A stretch of 13,422 nucleotides of DNA from Clostridia bacterium. Its GTDB lineage: Bacteria > Bacillota > Clostridia > Oscillospirales > Acutalibacteraceae. The stretch lies in assembly GCA_017549905.1 (NCBI GenBank), contig JAFYNC010000137.1:1-13422 (forward strand), read 5' to 3'. The position numbers were made by a program, and so were the translations under genes. This document shows, piece after piece, positions 1 to 6,455 of this stretch. Position 1 is the stretch's first letter; each line of letters begins with the position of its first letter. Under the pieces are notes generated by a model. It did no database searches. It worked only from the letters and a program-made list of their open reading frames with translations, and was not told the DNA's origin.

Positions 1-121
1 AATAAAATAATACCACATTTGACACATTATTACAACACTTTTTTGAACGAATTATGAACAAACTTTAAATTTAACAATTACTTATGAAATAGCATAAAGT
101 GATAAAAGAGGTGGTATGTAA

Positions 122-628
122 ATGGATAAAAAAATTGTTGAAAAATATAAAAATGAAATGCTCAATATGTATAGAGTCACAAGAACAATTCCTACTGTGA
201 CCGAGACTCGAGAGCCTGTTACACACCAAGTGAGTGAAGAAGATAATATAGGCGAGCTTATTGCAATTGTGACTTCTATCAGAAATCTTTATCCTGTACC
301 TAATGCGCGGGTTACTGTTTTTACGGGGAATATTGAGGATAAACAGGTTATTGCAACCGATGTTACTGACAGAAGTGGAAGAACGGGTGCATTTAAGCTT
401 AAAACCCCATCAAGACAGCTATCACAACAAGCAGACCGAAATGCATTACCTTATGCGGTTTATAATATGTTGGTAGAGGCTGACGGGTTTATAGATAATA
501 TTCATCTTAATATACCTGTTTTCAGTGGTGTTACTTCTTTGCAACGCTCTGATATGATGCTTTTAGAAACAGCCGGCACAGATAAGGATGCTCAAATATT
601 TAATGAGGGTGAGAGATATGACCTGTAG
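122..628 (+). CDS. SleC N-terminal-like carboxypeptidase-regulatory-like (beta-sandwich) protein
   Basis: This is a 168-residue protein whose residues 44-148 look like one carboxypeptidase-regulatory-like beta-sandwich. The signs are a GELIAIV opening strand, PVPNARVTV, a TDRSG turn at 82-86, the LPYAVYNMLVEADGF strand region at 109-123, and NIPVFSGVTSLQ. That layout matches what I recall of the N-terminal domain of clostridial spore cortex-lytic enzyme SleC, where it precedes the catalytic domain in the same chain. Here it is a separate gene, 33 nt upstream of the SpoIID-like catalytic gene and surely co-transcribed with it. No signal peptide or membrane segment is visible; residues 1-40 are polar and probably flexible. 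The ATG start is supported by GAGGTGG about 8 nt upstream. A role as folding partner, pro-domain or spore-targeting subunit of the next protein is inferred. The domain call is fairly secure, the function less so. Confidence 0.72.
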   Translation: MDKKIVEKYKNEMLNMYRVTRTIPTVTETREPVTHQVSEEDNIGELIAIVTSIRNLYPVPNARVTVFTGNIEDKQVIATDVTDRSGRTGAFKLKTPSRQLSQQADRNALPYAVYNMLVEADGFIDNIHLNIPVFSGVTSLQRSDMMLLETAGTDKDAQIFNEGERYDL

Positions 629-661
629 CGTTATTAAGTTATTTAAAGGGGGAGTAAAATA

Positions 662-2017
662 ATGGCGCCTATTTTACCTTTTATACCCGAGGATATAACA
701 GTGCATCTCGGCGCGCCCGGAAGTACAGCAGAGAATGTGACCGTTCCGTTTGCTGATTATATCAAAAATGTGGCTTCAAGCGAAATTTATCCCACTTGGC
801 CCGAAAATGCGCTGAGAGCTAATATATACGCTATAATTTCATTTGCGCTTAACAGAATTTATACCGAATGGTATCCCTCACGTGGATATAATTTTGATAT
901 AACAAATTCTACGGCGTTTGATCAAGCGTATGTAAAGGATAGAGAAGTTTTTGAGAACATTAGTAACATAGTTGATGAAATATTTAATGATTATGTTGTA
1001 AGGCAAGGAAATATTCAGCCTTTATTCACACAATTTTGCAATGGAACTACCTCTACTTGTAACGGACTGTCACAGTGGGGGACAGTTAATCTTGCTAACG
1101 AGGGACTTACACCCTTTAGTATTTTGCAAAGATATTACGGCAACGATATAGGAATTGTTGAAAATGCGCCCGTAGCAAATGTGGATGAGGCTTATCCAAA
1201 CGAACCGTTGAGGTTGGGCTCGGCGGGAAACAGTGTTAAAATTATTCAAACCGAGCTTAACCGCATTTCGCAGAATTATCCCGCCATTCCTAAAATTGAG
1301 AATGAAAACGGAATATTCGGGTCAGATACCGAGGCAGCGGTCAGGAAATTTCAAGAGATATTTTCGCTGCCACAGACGGGAGAGGTTGACAAGGCTACCT
1401 GGTATAGTATAAAGCGATATTACACAGGGGTAAAAGGACTTTCTGAGCTTGCAAGCGAAGGGATAACCTTGGAAGAGGCATCAATACCCTTTGATACCCA
1501 AATAGCAGATGGTGACAGCGGAATTGCGGTTAGGACTCTGCAATATTATTTAAGTGTTATCGCTTATTTTAATGGTAATTTAGAGCCTGTGCCCTTGAGT
1601 GGTTATTTTGATTCGGGAACAGTTGATGCAGTAGAGCGGTTTCAAAGATTTTACGGCCTTCCTGAAACGGGTGTAGTAGATAATGCCACTTGGAATGTTA
1701 TAAGCCGTATTTATATCGAAACAGTAGCTGCATTGCCGCAAGGTTATGAGGGTAACAACGCTAAACTTTATCCCGGATATTTTTTAACAGAGGGTATGCG
1801 AAACGAAAATGTACGTGATTTGCAGACCTATATCAGCCTTATTTCAAAAAACATAAATGAAATTCCTGATGTTTCGGTAACTGGTTTTTTCGGCGAGCAA
1901 ACCGAAAATGCTGTAAGCACCATTCAAAGACTTTATGGAATACCTGTTTCGGGAGCAGTTGGCCCTGTAACGTGGTATACTATAGCGCGTGAATATGATG
2001 CGTTTAATAATGTATAG
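662..2017 (+). CDS. SleC-like spore cortex-lytic enzyme: SpoIID-like catalytic domain plus three peptidoglycan-binding domains
   Basis: This 451-residue protein probably cleaves spore cortex peptidoglycan during germination. Residues 26-166 match the SpoIID/LytB lytic transglycosylase fold. DYIKNVASSEIYPTWPENAL (32-51) carries Glu41 at the position of the SpoIID catalytic glutamate, and NGLSQWGTVNLANEG (134-148) followed by ILQRYYG is the second conserved block. Cys126 and Cys133 flank that second block. Three PG_binding_1 domains follow at about 183-255, 282-352 and 375-445, each with a GxFG/GYFD turn, an FQ or IQ helix, a TG(E/V/A)V strand and a conserved TW. There is no signal peptide, which would suit synthesis in the mother cell around the forespore. 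The start has AGGGGGAG about 8 nt upstream. Compared with SleC as I recall it, the N-terminal beta-sandwich is missing and is encoded by the preceding gene, and there are three wall-binding repeats where classical SleC has fewer. A vegetative SpoIID-like wall enzyme is the alternative. Confidence 0.8.
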   Translation: MAPILPFIPEDITVHLGAPGSTAENVTVPFADYIKNVASSEIYPTWPENALRANIYAIISFALNRIYTEWYPSRGYNFDITNSTAFDQAYVKDREVFENISNIVDEIFNDYVVRQGNIQPLFTQFCNGTTSTCNGLSQWGTVNLANEGLTPFSILQRYYGNDIGIVENAPVANVDEAYPNEPLRLGSAGNSVKIIQTELNRISQNYPAIPKIENENGIFGSDTEAAVRKFQEIFSLPQTGEVDKATWYSIKRYYTGVKGLSELASEGITLEEASIPFDTQIADGDSGIAVRTLQYYLSVIAYFNGNLEPVPLSGYFDSGTVDAVERFQRFYGLPETGVVDNATWNVISRIYIETVAALPQGYEGNNAKLYPGYFLTEGMRNENVRDLQTYISLISKNINEIPDVSVTGFFGEQTENAVSTIQRLYGIPVSGAVGPVTWYTIAREYDAFNNV

Positions 2018-2027
2018 TTTATTTAAA

Positions 2028-2061
2028 ACCTCACAAAATATTTTAAATTGTTTTGTGAGGT
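2028..2061 (+). promoter_or_regulatory. Perfect 11-bp hairpin enclosing the ribosome binding site of the FAD oxidoreductase
   Basis: The arms 2028-2038 (ACCTCACAAAA) and 2051-2061 (TTTTGTGAGGT) pair perfectly around a 12-nt AT-rich loop. The 3' arm contains GAGG (2057-2060), the only Shine-Dalgarno sequence for the ATG at 2067, so folding would hide it. On the + strand there is no T-run after the stem, so it is not a good terminator for the upstream genes. Read on the - strand it is followed by TTTT, but no - strand gene ends here. Control of translation is inferred. Confidence 0.55.
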
Positions 2062-2066
2062 AGAAT

Positions 2067-3359
2067 ATGAATTCTTTATGGAAAGCAACTGCAGAAATTC
2101 CGCGTTTTCCAAGTCTTAAAAGAGATATTAAAACCGATGTTTTAATAATAGGCGGTGGAATGGCGGGTATTTTGACGGCTTATTTATTAGAACAACAAGG
2201 TGTGAATTACTGTCTTGTTGAAGGTGGGCGGATAGCTAATGCTACAACGGCTAACACAACCGCAAAAATTACGGCTCAACACGGCGCAATATATGCGGAA
2301 CTTTTGAATAAAATAGGTGCTGAAAATGCAAGAAAATATCTTGAAATAAATTTAAAAGCGGTAGATCTTATAAAGCAAATAGCTACCGACTGCGATTTAG
2401 AGCAAAAGGATAATTATGTTTATTCTAAAACGGACAGAAAAAAGTTAGAAAATGAAATTTTAGCTTTAGAAAAAATAGGTTTTAAAGCGGAGCTTTGTGA
2501 TAGTGTACCCCTACCACTCAGAACGGTAGGGGCGGTTAAATTTACAAATCAAGCGCAGTTTCATCCGCTGAAATTCATAAGAACAATATCGAAAAACCTT
2601 AAAATTTATGAAAACACTTTTGTAAAAGAGGTAAAGGACGGCATAGCCTATACTGATATTAACACTATTAAAGCCCAAAAAATAATAGTTGCAACACATT
2701 TTCCGTTTATTAACCGACACGGCAATTATTTTTTAAAGCTTTATCAGCACCGTTCTTATGTTACGGCATTAAAATATGCGCAGAATGTGGACGGTATGTA
2801 TGTTGATGAAGCTAAAAACGGACTTTCTTTCAGAAATTATAAGGACCTCTTGCTTTTGGGTGGTGGTGACCATAGAACAGGTAAGCAGGGCGGCGGACTA
2901 GGGGAACTCAGACGTTTTGCAAAGAATAATTATTCTAAGGCGCGTGAAATTTATACTTTCGCGGCGCAGGACTGTATGAGCCTTGATTCTTTGGCATATA
3001 TAGGCAAATACTCGGCGTTTTGTTCAGAACTATATGTGGCAACAGGATTTAACAAATGGGGAATGACAGGAAGTGCGGTTTCGGCTATGCTCTTATGCGA
3101 TATGATACTTGGGAAAAATAATGAATATGCATCTGTTTTCTCGCCCTCACGAAGTATTTTAAAGCCGCAACTTGCGGTAAACGGGTTTGAAACGATTACA
3201 AATATTCTTAATTTCAAAACACCGCGATGCACCCATTTAGGTTGCGCGCTTAAATGGAATAAGCAAGAACACAGTTGGGATTGCACTTGTCACGGTTCAA
3301 GATTTTCTGAGGATGGCAAAGTGTTAGAAAACCCTGCTATGAAAAACTTAGAAGATTAA
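2067..3359 (+). CDS. FAD-dependent oxidoreductase (DAO family) with short C-terminal Rieske [2Fe-2S] domain
   Basis: This 430-residue protein has an N-terminal Rossmann FAD-binding motif (DVLIIGGGMAG at 24-34, ending in the acidic LVEGG at 50-54) and the typical DAO body (FTNQAQFHPLKF, ATGFNKWGMT). It ends in a Rieske-type cluster site: Cys388 and His390 in CTHLGC, then Cys406 and His409 in CTCHGSRF. Cys393 and Cys408 are placed for the usual stabilising disulfide. Relatives such as Bacillus YhfW are near 500 residues and carry a complete Rieske fold. Here only about 50 residues follow the DAO body, so the beta strands before the first cluster motif are missing. The substrate is unknown; electron transfer between a small molecule and the iron-sulfur centre is inferred from domain content. 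The start is fixed by GAGG 6 nt upstream, inside a hairpin. The gene lies 49 nt after the SleC-like gene and no separate promoter is evident. Confidence 0.85.
   Translation: MNSLWKATAEIPRFPSLKRDIKTDVLIIGGGMAGILTAYLLEQQGVNYCLVEGGRIANATTANTTAKITAQHGAIYAELLNKIGAENARKYLEINLKAVDLIKQIATDCDLEQKDNYVYSKTDRKKLENEILALEKIGFKAELCDSVPLPLRTVGAVKFTNQAQFHPLKFIRTISKNLKIYENTFVKEVKDGIAYTDINTIKAQKIIVATHFPFINRHGNYFLKLYQHRSYVTALKYAQNVDGMYVDEAKNGLSFRNYKDLLLLGGGDHRTGKQGGGLGELRRFAKNNYSKAREIYTFAAQDCMSLDSLAYIGKYSAFCSELYVATGFNKWGMTGSAVSAMLLCDMILGKNNEYASVFSPSRSILKPQLAVNGFETITNILNFKTPRCTHLGCALKWNKQEHSWDCTCHGSRFSEDGKVLENPAMKNLED
2508..2532. repeat. Perfect 8-bp GC-rich inverted repeat inside the oxidoreductase gene
   Basis: CCCCTACC at 2508-2515 and GGTAGGGG at 2525-2532 are perfect reverse complements with a 9-nt spacer. 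They stand out because the surrounding gene is AT-rich. The repeat falls on codons for the DSVPLPLRTVGAV stretch. It may be chance or an intragenic mRNA structure; no function is evident. Confidence 0.5.
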
Positions 3360-3366
3360 TTTTGTA

Positions 3367-3395
3367 TTGATATAATTTAATTTCAATGGTATAAT
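3367..3395 (+). promoter_or_regulatory. Sigma-A promoter for the glycosyltransferase
   Basis: The -35 TTGATA (3367-3372) is separated by exactly 17 nt from a perfect -10 TATAAT (3390-3395). TGG immediately before the -10 gives an extended -10 element. Transcription would start near 3402, about 25 nt before the ATG, so the gene can be expressed independently of the upstream cluster. Confidence 0.75.
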
Positions 3396-3426
3396 GCTGT
3401 ATATAATTGAAAATGAGGACTTGTAA

Positions 3427-4380
3427 ATGGGAGATATTCTTTATATTGTAGTTCCTTGTTATAATGAACAAGAAGTTTTAAGGGAAACTGCAAAAAGGCT
3501 CAAAGAAAAACTTGAAAAGTTGATTAATGAGGGTAAAGTGAGTGTTAAAAGCCGCGTTTTATTTGTGAATGACGGTTCAAAGGATAATACATTTGGTATT
3601 ATAGAAGAGCTATATTCAGAAAGTGAACTTTTTGAGGGGATAAATTTAAGCCGAAACCGCGGTCATCAAAATGCGCTTTTGGCAGGACTTATGGAAGCTA
3701 GCAAAAAAGCAGATGTTACAATATCTATGGATGCGGATCTGCAGGACGATATAAACGCTGTGGACGAAATGCTTGATGAATATTACGCGGGTTGTGACAT
3801 TGTTTACGGAATACGCAAAAAACGCCAAAAAGACACTTTTTTCAAAAGATTTACAGCCGAACTGTTTTACAGACTAATGAATTTTTTAGGGGCAGAAACC
3901 GTATTCAATCATGCGGATTACAGACTTATGTCAAAGCGCGCGATTGAAGGTCTGGCTCAGTTTAAAGAGGTTAATTTATTCCTCAGAGGAATAGTTACTA
4001 TGATAGGCTACAGAACAAGCTCGGTATATTATGAGCGTGAAGAGCGCTTTGCTGGTGAAAGCAAGTATCCGCTAAAGAAAATGATAAGCTTTGCTTTAGA
4101 GGGCATAACCTCGTTTAGCGTAAAACCAATAAGGTTTATAACACTTATCGGCTTTTTGATATTTATCACAAGCATAATTATGATTATTTATTTTATAATA
4201 AGATGGTTTATAGGTGCTACCGTTGTTGGTTGGGCAAGTGTGGCTTGTTCGGTTTGGGCAATAGGCGGACTAATAATGCTATCCCTTGGCGTTCTTGGGG
4301 AATATATTGGTAAAATATATCTTGAAATTAAACAACGTCCTAAATATATTATCGAAAAAGTTTTAGAACATAAAGATTAA
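3427..4380 (+). CDS. GtrB/DPM1-type membrane glycosyltransferase (GT2 family)
   Basis: This 317-residue protein starts with a GT-A catalytic domain: IVVPCYNEQE (7-16), FVNDGSKDNT with Asp49, NLSRNRGHQNALLAG, and the metal-binding DAD at 102-104 in MDADLQDD. The HADYRLMSKRA and FAGESKYPLKKM blocks are typical of DPM1-like and GtrB/YkcC enzymes. Two C-terminal membrane helices at about 237-257 and 265-292 anchor it with the catalytic domain in the cytoplasm. Such enzymes move a sugar from a nucleotide donor to undecaprenyl phosphate, supplying lipid-linked sugar for decoration of wall polymers or glycans outside the cell. The sugar cannot be read from the sequence, and no flippase or GtrA partner is next to it. 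The ATG follows GAGGA by 7 nt. The gene is monocistronic, with its own promoter and terminator. Confidence 0.88.
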   Translation: MGDILYIVVPCYNEQEVLRETAKRLKEKLEKLINEGKVSVKSRVLFVNDGSKDNTFGIIEELYSESELFEGINLSRNRGHQNALLAGLMEASKKADVTISMDADLQDDINAVDEMLDEYYAGCDIVYGIRKKRQKDTFFKRFTAELFYRLMNFLGAETVFNHADYRLMSKRAIEGLAQFKEVNLFLRGIVTMIGYRTSSVYYEREERFAGESKYPLKKMISFALEGITSFSVKPIRFITLIGFLIFITSIIMIIYFIIRWFIGATVVGWASVACSVWAIGGLIMLSLGVLGEYIGKIYLEIKQRPKYIIEKVLEHKD

Positions 4381-4385
4381 AAAAT

Positions 4386-4417
4386 AAAGGTGAAATATCT
4401 ATTTCACCTTTGTTTTT
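4386..4417 (+). terminator. Bidirectional rho-independent terminator
   Basis: The stem AAAGGTGAAATA (4386-4397) pairs with 4400-4411, and TGTTTTT follows on the + strand. Read on the - strand the same stem is followed by TTTATTTTTT. It therefore serves both the glycosyltransferase and the convergent azlC-azlD operon. Confidence 0.85.
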
Positions 4418-4439
4418 AATTTAAAGTTTCAAAAATAAT

Positions 4440-4742
4440 TTATAATATGAGTTCGATTAAAAATACTACAAGACAGGAGCAAACAGCCACACCAAAAAGA
4501 CTGGCGCCTATATAGGCAAGTAATATACCCGCGATTAATGCGGCAATTCCCGACCAGACGCTTTGGGTGGCATCTATAATAGCGGGAAATGTCATAACAG
4601 TTAGTGTAACATAAGGGACATAATAAAGAAAAGAACGAATGGTTATATTTGTTATCTTTTTCCTTACAAAAGTGAGGGGTAAAAGACGTATCAAATATGT
4701 AACCGCAGCCATAATAAAAATGTAAATATATATGTTATGCAT
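4440..4742 (-). CDS. azlD: AzlD family branched-chain amino acid exporter subunit
   Basis: This is a 100-residue, very hydrophobic protein with about four membrane segments and the AzlD landmarks: an early TYLIRLLPLTF motif and FLYYVPYVTLTVMTFPAI. It is the small partner of AzlC. In characterised pairs (Bacillus AzlCD, E. coli YgaZH) both subunits are needed to export branched-chain amino acids or their analogues such as 4-azaleucine. The start codon overlaps the end of azlC by 8 nt and has AGGAGG 9 nt upstream inside azlC, so the two are translationally linked. Length is normal for the family. The exact substrate here is not readable from sequence. Confidence 0.88.
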   Translation of the reverse strand: MHNIYIYIFIMAAVTYLIRLLPLTFVRKKITNITIRSFLYYVPYVTLTVMTFPAIIDATQSVWSGIAALIAGILLAYIGASLFGVAVCSCLVVFLIELIL

Positions 4743-5451
4743 CTATCTTATCCTCCTTTACAGGAAAGAGGAATGCCGCGCCAAGAGAAATTATAACAGT
4801 TAAAATTATAATTCTTAAACCCTCGGACAAACCGCTTATAAATGGCAATTTTGCAAACAAAAGACTTGCTGCTGCTGATATTAAAATCAGCTTTGTGATA
4901 AACTTATCCTTAGCGGCGATAGGCACTAATATTGCAATAAACATTCCGTAAAGTCCCACATTTAATGCGTTTACAACTACCGACGGTAAAATGTTGCCCA
5001 TAACTACACCAAAATATGTACCAAGCGCCCAACCGGGAATCGAAATTGTCATTGCGACGTAATTATAAAATGGGTTAAGTTCACCTTTGACTGCAATAGA
5101 AATTCCGAAAATCTCGTCGGTTACATCAAAAGCCACAAGGCTTCTATGCAAGGTAGAGGTCTTGGGAGCTAATTTCTGACTTAATGCAAATGCCATTAAG
5201 ATATATCTTGCATTAACTATTAGTTGGGTTAGAGCCATTTCTAAATAACTTGCATTTTGTTCTATCAGGGTGAAGCCTGCATATCCGCCTGCCGATGCAT
5301 TGGTAAGACCTGCAGCGAACAACGCCTGTAAGGGTGTGAGCCCCGCTTTTTTAGCCACAATACCAAGTGTAAAGGCAACTGCAAAATATCCCAAGGCTAT
5401 AGGAATACCGTCAATCAACCCTTTTTTATACCATTTAATATTATTTTTCAA
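4735..5451 (-). CDS. azlC: AzlC family branched-chain amino acid exporter, large subunit
   Basis: AzlC-type permease with multiple membrane segments. Family landmarks are the N-terminal KGLIDGIPIALGYFAVAFTLG, a LFAAGLTNASAGGYAG block and the NARYILMA and FDVTDEIFG motifs. With AzlD it forms an inner-membrane exporter for branched-chain amino acids. No ATG exists near the N-terminus. The open frame extends to a TTG at 5463, but I prefer the TTG at 5451 (238 residues, beginning MKNNIKWYKKG). GGTGAT sits about 5 nt upstream of it, and the predicted transcription start near 5463 would leave the upstream TTG at the very 5' end of the mRNA. It is the first gene of the azlC-azlD operon and is divergent from the DegV gene. 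Confidence 0.88.
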   Translation of the reverse strand: MKNNIKWYKKGLIDGIPIALGYFAVAFTLGIVAKKAGLTPLQALFAAGLTNASAGGYAGFTLIEQNASYLEMALTQLIVNARYILMAFALSQKLAPKTSTLHRSLVAFDVTDEIFGISIAVKGELNPFYNYVAMTISIPGWALGTYFGVVMGNILPSVVVNALNVGLYGMFIAILVPIAAKDKFITKLILISAAASLLFAKLPFISGLSEGLRIIILTVIISLGAAFLFPVKEDKIDA

Positions 5452-5469
5452 TATAATCACCAAGTATTT

Positions 5470-5498
5470 ATTTTATTCCCTTTTTGTGATTTCGTCAA
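5470..5498 (-). promoter_or_regulatory. Sigma-A promoter for azlC-azlD
   Basis: On the - strand, TTGACG (5498-5493) is followed by a 17-nt spacer and TAAAAT (5475-5470). The predicted start near 5463 gives a leader of only about 12 nt before the preferred TTG codon. It lies back to back with the DegV promoter, with the two -35 boxes 19 bp apart. Confidence 0.7.
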
Positions 5499-5517
5499 CA
5501 GTAAAATATGAATTATA

Positions 5518-5546
5518 TTGACAAACTATGTAAAACCAAATAGAAT
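5518..5546 (+). promoter_or_regulatory. Sigma-A promoter for the DegV family gene
   Basis: A perfect -35 TTGACA (5518-5523), a 17-nt spacer and -10 TAGAAT (5541-5546) predict a start near 5553 and a leader of about 23 nt. It is divergent from the azlC-azlD promoter. Confidence 0.75.
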
Positions 5547-5575
5547 TATATATAACATAATGTTTGGAGGATAAA

Positions 5576-6427
5576 ATGCAAAAAATCGCTATTATGACCG
5601 ATACTAACAGCGGTATTTCCCCAAAATATGCAAAGGAAAATGGAATTTTTCTTTTGCAAATGCCGTTTTTTGTAGACGGTGAGGAATTTTTGGAATACGG
5701 CTCTATCGACCATGATGAATTCTTTGCGCGTATGACTGCGGGGGCAGAGGTTTCAACATCACAGCCGTCACCCGGTGCACTTTGTGAACTGTGGGAAAAG
5801 ATTTTAGAGTCTTATGAAACTATAATATATATTCCAATGTCATCTGCTTTAAGCGGCGCATATCAAACTGCTAAAATGTTGGCAAACGATTATGACGGCA
5901 GAGTTTTAGTGGTTGATAACAAGCGTATTTCAGTAACACTCAGAAGTGCGGTGCTTGAAGCGGTTAAGATGAAAAATAACGGGCTTTCAGCAAAAGAAAT
6001 ATGTGAAAAACTTCAAGAAGAATCTTTAAATGCATCTATATATGTAACTGTTAATACTTTGGAATATCTTAAAAATAGCGGAAGAGTAACCCCATCGGGA
6101 GCGGCAATAGGAACACTTTTAGGTATAAAGCCTGTGCTTAAAATTTTAGGCGAAAAGCTTGATGCATATAAAAAGGTGCGTGGCATATCTGCCGCTATGG
6201 ATACTATGCTCCAAGCGGTAGAAGATGATATTAAAAATCGTTTTAGTGGTGAAAAAATAGAAATCCGCGCCGCATACACAGGAAAGCTTTCACAAGGTGA
6301 GGAATGGCAAACAAAGGTAGCAGAGCGTTTTTCGCAGTATGAAATTGGACTTGATGTTTTACCGCTTAGCATTGCCTGTCATTTAGGCCCCGGAGCGTTA
6401 GGCATAGGAATAAATAAGATTGTATAA
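5576..6427 (+). CDS. DegV family fatty-acid-binding protein (FakB-like)
   Basis: This 283-residue cytosolic protein presents a bound fatty acid to the kinase FakA for phosphorylation before phospholipid synthesis. Family motifs are MTDTNSGI at the N-terminus, STSQPSPG (60-67), SSALSGAY (89-96), NSGRVTPSGAAIG and HLGPGALG. Thr61, Ser93, Arg170 and His269 fall where the carboxylate-binding residues of staphylococcal FakB1 lie, as I recall them. The frame is open to a TTG at 5564, but the ATG at 5576 is chosen because GGAGG (5566-5570) sits 5 nt upstream of it; using the TTG would bury the ribosome binding site. No fakA is in view, which is usual since FakB paralogues are often scattered. The gene is monocistronic and ends at a strong terminator. 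Which fatty acid is bound cannot be told. Confidence 0.9.
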   Translation: MQKIAIMTDTNSGISPKYAKENGIFLLQMPFFVDGEEFLEYGSIDHDEFFARMTAGAEVSTSQPSPGALCELWEKILESYETIIYIPMSSALSGAYQTAKMLANDYDGRVLVVDNKRISVTLRSAVLEAVKMKNNGLSAKEICEKLQEESLNASIYVTVNTLEYLKNSGRVTPSGAAIGTLLGIKPVLKILGEKLDAYKKVRGISAAMDTMLQAVEDDIKNRFSGEKIEIRAAYTGKLSQGEEWQTKVAERFSQYEIGLDVLPLSIACHLGPGALGIGINKIV

Positions 6428-6455
6428 AAAAATCAGGCTTAACGCCTGATTTTTT
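6427..6455 (+). terminator. Bidirectional rho-independent terminator
   Basis: AATCAGGC and GCCTGATT form the GC core around a 5-nt loop, extended by A:T pairs to 12 bp (6427-6438 with 6444-6455). The + strand continues in T-rich sequence, and the - strand reads TTTTTTT after the stem. It overlaps the ends of both the DegV gene and the convergent UPF0210 gene. Confidence 0.88.

Noticed and set aside
44..60. Direct repeat TGAAC spaced 11 bp apart upstream of the first gene
   Set aside because: Five bases repeated twice in AT-rich DNA are easily due to chance.
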